Shown: piece by piece, positions 22,671 to 34,800 of the stretch
Layout: each line of letters begins with the position of its first letter
How positions within the stretch are numbered: the stretch's first letter is position 1
Origin: Micractinium sp. NFX-FRZ
Lineage: Eukaryota > Chlorophyta > Trebouxiophyceae > Chlorellales > Chlorellaceae
Assembly: GCA_029339195.1 (NCBI GenBank)
Contig: JAPTJF010000020.1
Coordinates: 62,001-126,000 of the forward strand
DNA: 64,000 bases
Direction: 5' to 3'
Translations under genes and position numbers: made by a program
The notes under the pieces: generated by a model
What the model was told of the DNA's origin: nothing
The model's input: only the letters and a program-made list of their open reading frames with translations
Database searches by the model: none

Positions 22671-24331
22671 TGCATGCACCACTCGCAAATGCTGCTATTC
22701 CGTGGGCCTGCCCTTCTACGCAAGGCGAGATGTTGCCCTGCCCCTGTCCGCGCTTGCCCACTGACGGGGGCCACGCAGGCAGGGCCGCAGCACGCCGACT
22801 CTCGCGCCCGCCCCGCTCCCAAGAAAGGTTGGTAGCGCTGTGCAAGGGGCAGGCCCAACGGCTGGGCGCCGACGTTCCTTGCCTCGCAGCCAGCCCCATC
22901 ACCAGGGACTGGCCGCGCCCAGGCACCCACGCACTTTGGTCTCCACTCTGCGCTCTATCAAGCATCACCAGCTCACTGCAGTTACCCCCTGTTCTCACTC
23001 TCTCAAGAGCCGACAGCTCTCCGCTGTCACCCTCTTTACCGCGCCTTGGTTTTCATGCCAGCCGCCCAGGCCGCCCCTTTTTCACACCGCCTTAGCCATC
23101 CACGTTTTATGTCTCCTCTCCACAGCGTGCTGCAGCACGCACCCCCCTTGTTCCCCTGCCCCATGCGTGCGCCGAGCAGGCATGTCACCCACCCCATTCT
23201 TCGCCCTGCCCCAGCAGCGCTCGCTAGCGCCAACCACATTCATCCGCGCCTGTGGATCCTGTTCCCCCATTTTGATTCTTGAGGATGGCGTCGCTCACGA
23301 GCACCTCTTGCATGCGCCTTGCGCTGCGGCCTCCCCAGTTTTGTGTTTGCAACCGTACCACCCATTCCCGCCCCACACTCCAGTTTTTTTTTTGTGCGTG
23401 CGTGCCGCCTTGCAATGAATCCATTCTTCCGCCTGCCGCCTGCTGCACAGGCACAAACACCCCACCTGTACCAGTACCTGCCTGTTGTCCCGACTAGCGC
23501 ACCCAGATTGCCTGCCTCAGTGCCCTGCTTGCGGCGTCACCGAGTTTGCCAGACACGCTGCCCTGCCTTGCTGTAATTGATGGGGGCACCGTAACTGCCG
23601 CACTGCCCTGCCTGCTGGTAGTAACGAGGTCCCCCCGCCTGCCGGCCAGCACTGCTTGCTGTGAGCCCCGCTGCCTGCCTGCCTGCCGGTCCGACTGGAA
23701 GTGCAGAGTAAGGGGAGGAGCCAGGATAATTACAGGAAAGTGTGGTGAGCACAGGTGAGGCTTAGGAAAAACATGGGCCCAGAGGGGCAGCGGCACGCTT
23801 GCCTTACAGGCACGGGCAGGGGCAGGGGCAGTGCCGTGGGGTGCAGCCGGGGGCACAACGGCGGGGGCGGTGCAACATATTACTATCGGGCAGTGCCGGG
23901 GCAGCATCACATGCCATCAGCGGAATCAGTCAGACAGGAGGTGAGAGGGAGGGATGTGAGGGGTGAGAGAGGGGTGGGATCAACGCGCACTCGCGCAGCC
24001 ATGCTGTGGTCGCTCACACACAGCAAAGGCACAACACGCAGCCAGGCAGCCAGCTGGCTGCGTGCCCAGCACAGCGGGGGCCACAACTAGCTGCAGTACT
24101 GCCCCAGGGCAGCTGTGCACAAAAGTTTGGGCACCGGCATACTTTGGGAAGCCACACAGCCCAGCCGCAGGGGGGGCTCAATCTTCAGCACAACACAGCG
24201 CAGCTCTACAACGGGAGCCATCTGAAGCAGGCCATCTCTGGTGACGCACCGTGCCTTCAGGCGGTACGCTGTGCTGCTGCCAGAGCTGCAGGCGGTACAC
24301 TCTCTGAGCAGGCGGCAGCGCAGCGCAGCGC
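22671..24331. other. Convergent 3' interval, no gene seen
   Basis: About 1.7 kb between the ends of the small unknown gene and the CBM gene. Pyrimidine-rich, with CTGCCTGC tracts around 23640-23690 and a TGTAA at 23572 that could be an algal-type poly(A) signal for the plus-strand gene. Echo-like copies of AGGCGGTACAC occur near 24256 and 24290, upstream of the CBM coding end. Confidence 0.35.
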
Positions 24332-26634
24332 TCAGGCCAGCTTGGTGACCTTGCCGTTCTTCAGGCGGTACACCCCTGGCTCCTCCACCACATAGTTGGC
24401 CGCCCCCTTCCACGGCTTGTCCCAGTCGCTGCCGCCGTCGTTGATCACAAACTCCAGGCGGCGCCCGGTCTGCACAGCGGATGGGGTGGGGGTGAAATAA
24501 GCGCGGTGCACGACATGAGTGGATGGAAGATGAGGTTGGATAAAATGAGCGGATGCGGGTGCAGCAGAGGGGTGCTCCCGTCATTCACAGACCCAAGGCG
24601 GCGGCCGGGCTGCACAGTGCATGGGGTTTGAGTGCGACGAGGGGTGCGCAATAAGGGGGGCGGGGCGGATCAGGCAAATTGCGGCGCAGTAGGGGCCGGG
24701 GCGGGGGGCGGTGAAGGGTCGCAGGGAGCTCGGGGAGCGGTGGCCATGTGTCACCCCCCCAGGCCATGCCCCCCGCCAAGCTCAGCCCATGCCAGCTCAG
24801 CGCGTGCCAGCTCAGCGCACCACGATCAGCAGTTTCTTGTTGTTCGACCCCCCAGGCCAGCCCCCGCCCAGCTCAGTGCCCCGCCAGCTCAGCGCCTGCC
24901 AGCTCAGCTCACCACTGTCAGCACTTTCTTGTCCGGGAACTGCTGGTTGCCGTTGTCCATCTTGGCTCCCGGGAGGGAGGTCCAGCCGCGGCCGTCTGCA
25001 GGCACAGAGCGCAATGCAAGCGTACATGTGTTTAGCTTCAAGCGTTACTGTGTCATACCACAAGTGGACTTGAATGCCACTGCCGCGGGTGGGGGTCAGC
25101 GCGGCAGGGTGTTGAGGTGGGAGGTGCAGGCAGCAGCGGCGAGTACGGCGGCGGGCGCACACAGGCGGGCGGGGTGGGAGCAGGTGCACCCTGCAGGCAC
25201 AGTTGACGGCAGCAGCTGCAGCAGCAGCAGCAGCTGCAGCTGCAGCAGAAGCGCCCTGCAAGTCTCGGCACATGACCACGGGCACCCCGCCCGCCTGCCG
25301 CCCGCCTGCCCACGCCACCCCGTCTCACACCCTTGGTGTGAGCGTCCTATGCCCGCCCACACTGCAGTGCCCCACACCTGGGTTGTGGTGCAGGTACGCC
25401 GCACCCCAGCCCGTCTCATACACCACAGTGATGGTGGGGCCCGCCTCTGCCGCCGGCTGCTGCTGCGCCGGCGGCGCCTGCTGCTGCGCCTGCTGCGCCT
25501 GCTGCTGCTGCTGCTGGTTGTAGTTGAAGGTCAGTGAGTCGCTGGCAGAGGCCACTGCCTGGGCCGCTTGCTGCGAGGAGGCTGGGCCCAGCTGCTGCAG
25601 CTGCGCGGTGGCGGAGCTGGCCTCGGCAACTGCGTCCTCCAGCTTGGACTCTGCAGGGCAGGATTAAGGTGAAGGCTGAGGTCGATGTTTGCTTCAGCAG
25701 CTTGTACGTGTGCGGTGGCGGAGGTGGCCTTGGCCACTGCATCCTCCAGCTCTGACTCTGTGGGGTAATGAGTCAAGGTTAGATGGTCCGTTAAGTTGGG
25801 CTTGAGCAGCTGTTGTTAGAGGCCACTGTGCCCTCCAGCTCGGATCTGCAGTCTCTCTGGCGCTCAATTTCATGGCTGCACGCAAAGCCCGCCTGCTTCG
25901 CCCACTGCATCTTGCAGGTGTGACCAAGGGGCAGGGCGCCAGGGTGATCACTTTGCAGGATGTTGAGCACAGAGGGTGTGCAGAGGAGCTACACACTATG
26001 CTGCGCTGCCCCGCCACCCGCCGACCTAGCTCTGCGATTTTCTGCCGCGCCGCCTTGAGCTCATCCAGCGCCCGCAGCCGGCTCTTGTTCAGCTCAATGA
26101 TGTTGTCCTGGGCCTGCGGGTGTGTGCAGCATTCAGGGCAGGGGAGGCAGGTGTAGCATTCAGGGCGGGGGAGGCAGCCAGTGTAGCATTCCGGGCAACA
26201 AGCGCCGGCCCTTGCTCTGCTCGAGGAGGGCGTGGAGACGAGCACGGCAGGCATGGTGCCGGCGGCAGCACAATGGATGACGGCACGCCTGGCATAAAAG
26301 CTCGCTGAGCCGGTTGCTCTTCTGGTGCTGCTGCAGTGGTCCGCTGGTCCCCAACAGGTGCCCAAGGTGAACGAGGTGCCCCGCGAAAGAAGGCACAGCA
26401 GGGGCCTTCCCTCCCCCGTGGGAGGGAACGGAGCCCACACCCACGCACCTCCCGGAAGATGCGGCGTGCCTCTGGGCTCAGGGTCTTGATTGCGCCATCC
26501 GGCACCATCGTCTCCTGCATGCTGCTGCTGGTGGCGGCGTTGCTGCTGGTGCTGTCGCCGCCGCTGGCAGGCTGCAAGTTGCCACGGTTGAAGAAGGCGC
26601 TGGGGGGCGTTGCCGCCCGGAGGCGGGCCGGCAT
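24332..26634 (-). CDS. Coiled-coil protein with CBM25/53-type starch-binding domain
   Basis: Exons 26634-26449, 26113-26026, 25650-25378, 24995-24913 and 24469-24332 join in phase to 255 residues. The N-terminus (MPARLRAATPPSAFFNRGNL) suits a chloroplast transit peptide. Next comes a coiled coil (AQDNIIELNKSRLRALDELK, KIAEL, ESKLEDAVAEA), of the kind found before the carbohydrate modules of starch synthases. A Gln-rich linker leads to the module: TITVVYETGWGAAYLHHN, GRGWTSLPGAKMDNGNQQF, then LEFVINDGGSDWDKPW and AANYVVEEPGVYRLKNG. The aromatic residues of TGWGAAY, GRGW and DWDKPW are those expected to stack on glucan. There is no glycosyltransferase domain, so it is probably a non-catalytic scaffold or targeting factor at starch granules in the plastid (inference). 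Donor GTCGGC after exon 2 is unusual. Start-to-start 577-bp interval with the GNAT gene. Confidence 0.8.
24596..24618 (-). repeat. Exon echo of the CBM gene's last exon start
   Basis: AGGCGGCGGCCGGGCTGCAC at 24596 repeats AGGCGGCGCCCGGTCTGCAC at 24456, 140 bp apart; both hold the GTGCAG acceptor read on the minus strand. Confidence 0.75.
24818..24842 (-). repeat. Exon echo of CBM gene exon 4 end
   Basis: CACCACGATCAGCAGTTTCT at 24818 matches CACCACTGTCAGCACTTTCT at 24910 (spacing 92 bp), preserving the donor on the minus strand and the preceding GCCAGCTCAG tract. Confidence 0.75.
25739..25850 (-). repeat. Two exon echoes of CBM gene exon 3 start
   Basis: GCATCCTCCAGCTCTGACTC at 25739 and GTGCCCTCCAGCTCGGATCT near 25829 repeat the true exon edge GCGTCCTCCAGCTTGGACTC at 25632; spacing 107 and about 90 bp. 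Confidence 0.75.
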
Positions 26635-27211
26635 GTGGCGCCGGCAAGCTGGCGGGCCCTGCGGGCAAGGAGGCGGAGCATAGGGCAGCACCGATCACAA
26701 TTGCATGTCCATCCGCGCCTGGGGCAGCACAGCCGGAGCGGCGGGCAGGCCGGAAGCGGGGGGAAGCTTTACCTTCGCCAGTGGCAGGGCTGTTGCCCGC
26801 TGAAGCGGAGCACCCAGAAACGTCGAAGCGTGCATGGTGTCCCGGAACGGCACTGGGGTGCGCAAAGCGAGTTGGGCTTGAGCAGAGGGGACGGCTAAGT
26901 GTGGCAAGCGGCGGCGTGAAGAGGCGCCCAGAGCGTGTCGGGCTTGGTGTTGCGAAATGATCGCTGCAAAGCTTGCATGCTGCAAACTGGCGTGAAGCCC
27001 TTGTGGCCGCAGCAGCCTCAGCAGGAATGGGATGGTTGGGATAGGAGCTCCCTTACAGCCCCCCGGCAACCTTTTGCACTGCCACTCTCGAGGTAGAACT
27101 GTCCGATAGTTTGTGGGGTCCCTTCCAAGGCCTGCGCACCGGACTGGCCGACACCCTCCCTCCGTTCTCCGCAGCCTCGCAGCGCCAGTTCTGGCTGCCA
27201 ACGTGATCGCT
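26635..27211. promoter_or_regulatory. 577-bp interval between divergent starts
   Basis: Lies between the CBM gene start (26634, minus) and the GNAT start (27212, plus). No supported exon; an upstream in-frame ATG at 26691 for the CBM gene cannot be excluded. Confidence 0.4.
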
Positions 27212-30200
27212 ATGCCCGCACCGAGCGTTGCGATCACCTCTCGGGTGCAGCAAGCCCGAGCACAGGCTCCCGCAGGTGCGTCGGCGGCAGGTTGGGAACC
27301 CTGTGGTCGCCAGTCTTGTGGCCGTGCAGGCCCTGCCCTGCCCTGCACTGCAAAAGCTTGCAGAGATCCTTGGCAGCAGATCAATTCCCTGCATCCATCA
27401 TGCTTGCAGCTGCACCCTGCACAGTGACCCGCACACCCCCAAGGCAGCTCTGGCGCCCCCGCCCCGTACACGCCCGCCACCCTTCCATCTCAGCTGCCTC
27501 CACCGCTGGCGCCAGCAGCAGCGACAGCGGCCGCAGCAGCGGTAGCAGCGGCGGGGCCACAGCAGCCCGGAGCGCAGCAGTGAGCAGCAGCGGCAGCAGT
27601 GCGAGCACAGCAGAAGGAAGCGCAGCAGTCAGCCGCACACAGCAGGAGCTCCAACCCAGCAGCAGCAGCAGCAGCAGCAACGGCAACAACAGCAGCCCGA
27701 GTGGTGGCAGCCAAGGCAGCGACGCAGCCACCAACGCTGCCTGCCGCGTGCGACCAGCAGAGAGCAGCGACGCCTGGGCAGTCGCCGACCTGCACGCCTG
27801 CGCCTTCTACCCGCGCGCCACACCCTTCTGGTTCTCAGCCCTGCGTGTCGACCGCGTGCTCTCACTGCAAGTAGGCAAGTCAAAACAAGCGCTGGTCCAG
27901 GGTGGTTCAGGGTCGTGTTGACTAAGCTGACGGCTTGTTTGTTTATTAATCAAGCTGATCTTTTGCTGGCCTGCTTGAAAGCGCCGGCAGTATGCCTGGG
28001 CATGCACTAGCCCTGCGCCGGGACAGGTGCTGGGCATGCGCTGAGCTGCTGCCTGGCATCGCTCCTGCAGGCGTTCTTGCTGCTGCGGCTGCTGCCGCTG
28101 CTGCTGCTGCTAATGATGATGACATTGTTGATGCTCTGCTGCTGCTTGAGCTGTGCGCTGTGCCGTTGCCTGAGGTGGCTCCCGTGGGGTTGCACCGGGA
28201 TCGGCGTGAAGCTGCCGACACACGGCCGCACCCGCTGCACCCGCACCCCCTGAGCTTTCCTGCCGCCCCCCGTCTGCACGCTGCCCCTGCAGGCTCGGAG
28301 CGGCAGCAGGGCACCGCCAAGTTTATGTGCCTCGTAGCAGAGGGCAACGTGATGCGCAGCACCAGCAGCAGCAGCAGCAGTGAGACGAGCAGCAGCAGCA
28401 GCAGTGAGATGAGCAGCGACAGCGGGGAAACCAGCAGCAGCAACAGCAATGGTGGCAGCAGCAGGAGGGAGAAGGGACCCTCGCCGCCACCAGTGGGCAG
28501 CAGCAACGGTGGCGGCGGCGGCGGCGGCGGCGAGGGCAGCACAGGGCAGCCAGCAGCAGCAGCAGCAGCAGCAGCAGCACCTGCCAAGGAAGTGCTTCGA
28601 GACTTCCACAGCCCAACAGGGCTGGCAGCAGACAAAGTAGACCTGGGCCCCCTGGCGGGCCTCTTCATCTCCCTCTTCTTTCCACCCAGCATGCGGCAGA
28701 ACTACGCAGCCACCTACAACGCCGGGGGGCTGAGCGGTGCGGTGGTCGTGGACACACTGGGCGACTTCATGCCTCCCAAGCGCAAGCGCATGCCCAACGG
28801 CACGATGCGGTGAGTGAGCGAGGGGGTCTGTGGGCGGGCAGGCATCAAGGGAAGCTGGGCTGAGCTGAGGAGAGATGTTCAATTGAGAGGCAGATTAGTG
28901 TGCTGCTAAGCACATGCGGATGCCCAGCGGAAGCGTCCTGTGCGTGCAAGGGGCTGGGTTGGGGGAGGCACCAAGGCTGGGCTGAGCTGAGGGAGAGGAT
29001 GTTAGCGTGCTCGTAAGCGCCAGCGCATGCGCAGCGGAACCGTCCGGTGGGTGAGAGGGGCTCTGGGGAGCGTTACAGGGCTCAGAGAAGCAGCAGGAGG
29101 TGGCGGAGGATGGGCAGTGAGGCCGGTGGGGCAGAGACATGCATTGAGCTGCTAGATGTATGTGTGCGCGTGTGCGTGTGTGTGTGTGTGTGCGCGCGCC
29201 TGCGTGCGTAAGTGTGGTGGCATGCCTTTGCCCTCGCCTGCCTGCCACGCTTACCACAGCGGAGCATTGCCCTGCACCCAAGGCTGCCCACCGCCGCGCT
29301 GCCCTCACGCTGCCCTCCCGCTTTGACACTCTCCGTGCAGCGATGTGCGGCGCACACGCATCGCTTACCTGAGCAACCTGGCGGTTGCGCCCTGCATGCG
29401 GCGCTCGGGCATTGGGCGCAAGCTGGTGGCTGAGGTGCGTGGGCGGCAGGCGGGAGGGTGGGTGATCAGCTGGCGGGCTGCGCCGGGCGGGCAGAACCCA
29501 AGTCACCAGGCCTGGGGAGAGCACAGTGTGTGCGCAGCCCAGCTGCTGCGCTGCGTGCTGTGTGCGCAGCCATGGGCAGCAGCAGCTTCCGCTTGCCTGC
29601 CTGCTTCGTCAGCCTGCCTGCCTGCTTTTGCTTGTTTAGCCTGCCTGTCTGCAACCAGACAGCTACCGGCGCTTGCAGGCTGCTGACGCCCCGCTGAGTA
29701 CTTGTCCCCGCTGCAGGCAGAGCAGGTGGCGGCTGAGTGGGGCTGCCGCAGCGTGACTCTGCACGTTGACCCGAGCAACACAGCGGCGGTCGAGGTGGGT
29801 GTTGCGCTGCCGCTCGTGAGATGCTGATGCTGTTGGTGGAATAGGTTAATGCTCCACCTGCCGCATGCCGCAGGGCTGCTGCTGCTGCTGCCAATGACAG
29901 CTCCTGCGGATGCTGGCTGTTGGTGCCACGCCCGCTCGTGGTCGGCCATAGCAGTGTGCGCCTGCAGTGCTCCCTTTGCCTGCCCGCCTAGCCCCACGCT
30001 ACAATGCCGGCCTGTCGCCCCACATTTGGGGCGCTCGCGGCTCGCCGCCTGCGTCAACCATGCCCTCACTCCGCTCTCCGCTCGCCACGTGCAGTGGTGC
30101 TGTGCTGCCCCGCCATGACACAAGCCAATGCCTCTCCCCCGCTTGCCGCGCGCAGATGTACCGGCGTGCCGGGTATCGCCGTGTGTCAGACCAGCCTGTG

Positions 30201-30356
30201 TGGCAGCGATTTCTGGAGGGCCGATCTCGGCCGCTGGTGTTGATGATGCGAGTGCTGCCTCGGGAGCAGCGCCAGCTGGCGCAGCAGCGCTGGGAGCAGG
30301 CGCAGCAGGAGGAGGCGCAGCGCGCGGAGCAGCGGCGGCAGGCGCAGCAGGGCTAG
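27212..30356 (+). CDS. GNAT-family N-acetyltransferase with low-complexity inserts
   Basis: Exons 27212-27275, 27494-27870, about 28310-28809, 29341-29434, 29717-29794 and 30156-30356 give about 437 residues. After a Ser/Gly-rich leader comes the GNAT start (CRVRPAESSDAWAVADLHAC), then KFMCLVAEGNVMR. A 90-residue Ser/Gly/Ala-rich insert follows, then VLRDFHSPTGLAADKVDLGP and the core fold: RIAYLSNLAVAP, acetyl-CoA motif RRSGIGRKLV (R334-V342), EQVAAEWGCRSVTLHVDPSN, MYRRAGYRRVSD and WQRFLEGRSRPLVLMMRVLP. The C-terminus is a Gln/Arg/Glu helix. This resembles plastid GNAT proteins of plants, which acetylate protein N-termini or lysines, but the substrate is not predictable here. The acceptor of exon 3 is uncertain: CGGCAGCAG/GGC at 28310 keeps the frame, but an exon from near 28072 (needing a different donor) is possible. 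Confidence 0.75.
28911..29047 (+). repeat. Two exon echoes in a GNAT intron
   Basis: The exon end CGCATGCCCAACGGCACGAT (28787) is echoed at 28916 (GCGGATGCCCAGCGGAAGCG) and at 29032 (AGCGCATGCGCAGCGGAACC), spacing about 130 and 117 bp. The following intron bases (GGGCTGAGCTGAGG at 28856 and 28979) are repeated too. Confidence 0.75.
29158..29211. repeat. GT-rich microsatellite
   Basis: Alternating TG/CG tract with a run of eight TG units, in an intron of the GNAT gene. Confidence 0.85.
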
Positions 30357-31839
30357 GCGGGCGGCACGGGGCTGGGAGGGGTGCAATGCGTGCATCTCTC
30401 CAAGCTGTGCACAGCATTAGCCCCCGCTGCATGTACAGTATGACTACCGCTGTTGACAACAACCTGGTTTTCTGGGGAGCACGTTCTGGCACCACCCCTG
30501 GTTGACATCGCCAGTCTTCTGACAAGAGGCCGCTAATTGCGAACAACTGCTATCAAAGAACTTCTGTACTGACGTAACCGCTGTGAAGTGGTCGCACGCC
30601 TCAGGCTCAGCACTGTAACCGCTGCGATGTGGACACAGGCTGAGTTCTCACCTGGGGCGCCACAGGGTGCCTCGCCACCGGCGGATGTCCGGCGCCCCCC
30701 CTCAGTGCCAGCATGACAGACCAGCAGCCCTGCTCACTACGATGTGACGTGGCCCTTCTGAGTGATTCACATGCCACCCACAAGAGTGTGAGCTGTTGCC
30801 CACCTGAATGCCGTAGTGCCAGCTGGGAGCCGTGCCGGGCGGTGTTGGGCACTGCCTGCTCGTCTCCCTGTCCTCCTCGGCTCATCCGCGCCTGCCCCTC
30901 TCCTCACTCGCCCCTCCACACTTGCAGGATGTCAGGCCGAAGGGCGGGAATGCTGAATCACTGACTGCCACCTTGCCATCCAGTGTTTCGTGTCCTTACA
31001 GCGTGCCACCTCTCAAAGCTGCCAAAGGCGCACCCAGAGCCACAGGTGCAAAAGTGGGCCGCAAGCAAAAACCGGGGGTGCGCAGCAGGTGGGCACTGCA
31101 CAGGCGGGCGCGGCACAACATGACGGAGAGGGAGGGGCGTCAAGGCACGAGGTGCGTGTTCAGCGCCGAGCAATGGTAGGGATCAAAAAGGGAAGGCGTG
31201 GTGAGGGGGGCTGGCATTGTTAGATTGCAGGGGCGCAAATGCGCAGGCGTACGCTCACTGGTGCGTGTGTGAGGTGTGGAAGGCAGACATCTTCCATACG
31301 GGCAAACAGATGCAGGCAGGCACGGTATAGCAGCGCAAAAGGCGCCGGGGGGCGTGGCGTCGGAATGAAAGGCAGGTGCGTGCAATGGCAAAATGAAATG
31401 TCGCAAGCAAACGGGGTCGGGTGGAAAGTGCGGGGAAGGTGCTGCGTTAAGGAAAGGTGGGCAGGGGGGCTGGGGAGTGCAGGGCCTGGTGGCAGGGCCC
31501 GCGGGAACGCAGGCACGCAGCACTAGACCCTCTGGGCGGCGGCACCGTTGTTCCCATTTGCGGTCGCACTCGTGGCACGGGGCTAGGCGGGCCCAGCAGC
31601 CTCCTATGTTTTCTGTGTTTGTGTGAGTGTGTGTATGTGCATGTGCGGCGTGTGTGTGTTGCATGGTGGACGCGGGCCTGGTGGGCTCCGGCTGCCCCTT
31701 GCCCATGCCAGCGCACGCCAGGTGGGGCCCTCTGCAAGTGCGTTGAACCAGGGTCCCGCCGCTTGCATTGCGGCTTCTTCTCATGGACAGGCAGGCCTGC
31801 TCCCACATGACTCAATCAACGTCCTGCTCGGTTGACTGG
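30357..31839. other. Convergent 3' interval, no gene seen
   Basis: Between the GNAT stop and the EXECUTER stop. Contains a degenerate pair CGTAACCGCTGTGAAGTGG (30575) and TGTAACCGCTGCGATGTGG (30614), where TGTAA may serve as poly(A) signal, and a GT-rich tract near 31617-31665. No exon with domain support. Confidence 0.35.
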
Positions 31840-34800
31840 TCAGTCAAAGTCCTGCTCGGCAAAGATTTCGTCCAGGTGCACCCGGTTGAGCAGGACGAGG
31901 AATCTGCGGGCGGCGGTAGGGGCAGGGGGAGAACAAGTTTCAGCTGGGGTATGCATGCATGGTGTGGGGAGGTGCTGCACAGCGGGCATCAGAGGAGGCG
32001 TGGCATGGCAGGGTGGCCAGAGGGGGTGACACAGCAGAGGGTTGAAATGGGAGATGGGAGCCGGCAGGCGTGGGCAAAGAGAGCGCGAATGGGGTGCGGG
32101 CAGGTGCGGCGCTGCCCAGCTCCAGCCCAGCTGCTGCTCTGCTATGCATTCACTTGCTCTGCTTTGCTCGGTCACGTTCCGCCGGTGAGGGCGGGCATCT
32201 CCGCTGCCTGCATGCTACCCTGCCCACGCCGCACTCTTGCCAACACCGCTCGGCACTGCCCACCGCCGTGCCCTCAAAGCAAGCATGTCGGGCGGTTGTT
32301 GTCGCCTCGCCCGCCCACCTCTGCTGCTTGTTGACGTCAAAGGTGAAGCCCAGGGCGGCTCCCCGCAGGAAGGGGGAGTTGCCCCCCGCCAGCACCAGCA
32401 GCTCGCCCTCCACCCACTTGGGGTTGGTGAAGCCCTGCAGGGGGGAGGGAGAGCGGTGTGTGTGGTGTGTGTGCGAGGGAGGGAGGCAAGGGTGACTATA
32501 GGGGAGTGGATGGGGCACAGGCGGGTCTCCCTCACCCACCTGGGGTTGGCGAAGCCCTGCAAGGGGAGGGAGGGTGGGAGGGTGGGTTGCAAATGCCAAC
32601 ACAGGGTCTGGCAACAACCCACAGGGCCTGTCAAGCCTCCTCCACCCCTTCTCCCCCGCGAGACACACATACACACAGCGCAGCCACCATGCCCCCTCGG
32701 TGCCCTTACCGACTGTGCCACCTGGCCCGTCCCGTTGTAGCGCGCCGTCACCCCAAACTCGGGGGGGTACATGTCGGCTGCAGGTGGAGGAAGGGTCCGT
32801 GGGATGTGTTGGCAGTACTTCCAGGTATTGAAAGAAGGAGGGCACGTGAAGAGAGGCAGAGCGGTACGGTTCCCATCTCAAGGAGGGCACTTGCCGGCTG
32901 CGCCGGGGACAGGACGCGGTAGCATGGGAGGCAAAGGCGTGCCTGCCGGATGTTGGAAGCGGGCACGAGCCGCAAGGCTCCCAACTTGTGACTCCACAGC
33001 CGGTCGTCCCCGGCCGCCCTACCGCCCCCGCTCCACGCCCGCCCTCACCCGCCAGCCGGTTGCCGCGCCCGATCCGCGCTTTCCAGGTGACGGTGCCAGC
33101 TGGCACGTTGGGATCGCCCGTCAGCTTGGTGGCCACCGCCCACTCCTGCCCGCCCTCCATGGCACGAGACACCTGGATCAGCTCCGGCCCGTGCGGCCCA
33201 AAGGTGCCGACGTAGATGCCTGCAGGCGGGAGGGCCCAAAACATTGCGTCGGTGACATGATGCGGAGGCAGCGACGCTAGACGCCGCTGTACGTCCCGTC
33301 TGGGGGCCACCTAGCCCATACCGCGTGCCCGACTCTGCACCTGCCACTCCTTGCACCGCCATGCAGCTCTCTACCCGCACACCCTGTTTCAGCCCGCCCC
33401 TTCTTCCCCCAGCATGCTCACCATTGAAGGGGTCGGTCTTGACTGGGTTCATGGGCAGGCGCTGGTACGAGGTGTGCCCCTCAACAGCCATGAAGCGCTC
33501 AGCCAGCGCGGCGCCGGCCTGGTTGGCGGAGGACAGCCCCTGGTGGATGGCCAGGCCCATAGCGCGGCGGGCTGCAGATAAGGGGGGCGGGGTGGGGCAA
33601 ACAGATGGGTGAGGTGGGAGCGGGAGGCGGGAGCGGAGGACTGGCCGCGGTGAGCGGTTGAGCCCTTGGCGCGGCAGGATGCAAGGGAAGGGGGTGCAAA
33701 GGCACGGGTGGGGACGCACAAGAACGTGAGGCGGGGCGAGCAGGGTCAGAGCAGCCGGCGGGCAGCTCTTCTGCCCACCAGGCCTGGCCCGCCGGGCCGT
33801 CGCAGCAGCACGGGTTGTGCCGGCAGCTCCCTACCAGGGTCGGTGTGGGCTCCCCTTGCTCCCCAAGCACCGAACTTTGGCAAATGCATCCCTTGCTCCC
33901 CCTCTCACCAAACTCGCTCAGCGCCTCTTTTGACGGCTTCTCCCCCGCCTGCAGCTGCTCCTTGATCGCCTCCACCTGGGCATCCAGGGCGGCGCTCTCC
34001 TCGGCCACCTTCTCCTGCTGCTCCCGCTCCATCTTGCGCTGCAGCAGCACAATGGCAATTAATGGAGTGGAATGATGAGTCTAGGGCCTGAGGACCTCTC
34101 CCCTGCCAGTTTGTACTGATGCTGGAGTACACCATGTCACGAAGCAGCAAAGGAGGAGCAGGGATGGCCATCTTAGGAATGTGAGGGGAGCATAGCAACG
34201 CGCTCTGTTCCGCCACCTCACGCTTCATCTCCTAATGTTCAAGCCCCCAAGACGCTCCCCCATTTCCAGCCCTGCACAGCGGCGTGCCGCCTGGGCTTCC
34301 CCACATGCAATTGCCCTCTTGAGCCCCCTCCGCTTCACCCCCACCCACCTGCAGAGCATCCCGCTCCCGCCCCAGCTGCTCCCGCCGCTGCTTGATTTCA
34401 TCCCCCTGCCGCTCAAGCTCCTCAATCCGGTCCCTCTTCTCCTTCAGTGGAGCCGCCGCCGCTGCCGACGCATCCGCCTGCCCCGCCACCGGCGGCTGCT
34501 GCTGCTGCTGCGGTGCGCTGCCAGAGAGCAGCACAGAAATCTCCTCGCTGTCAGTTTCCTCTTGCGTCACCTCAATCGCTACCTCTTGGCTGCCTGAAGC
34601 CGCGTCCGCCCCGGCCTGCTGCTGCGCCTGCTGCGCCGCCGCCTCTGCCTGCTCGCCAGCGTCGGCGCCGCTGATGCCGTCGCTGCCATCCTGCTGCTGC
34701 TGCTGCTGCTGCTTCGCCCGCAGCTGCTCCTTGCCGTCGTAAATGATGCGCACGGGCGGGCGCTGCAGCGTGAGGGCCGCGTGGGCCGCCGCCTCAGCCG

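Noticed and set aside
27992..28309. Longer GNAT exon 3 beginning near 28072 with a poly-Ala run
   Set aside because: Its acceptor is in the wrong phase for the preceding exon end at 27870; it would need a different donor. Left as an alternative.
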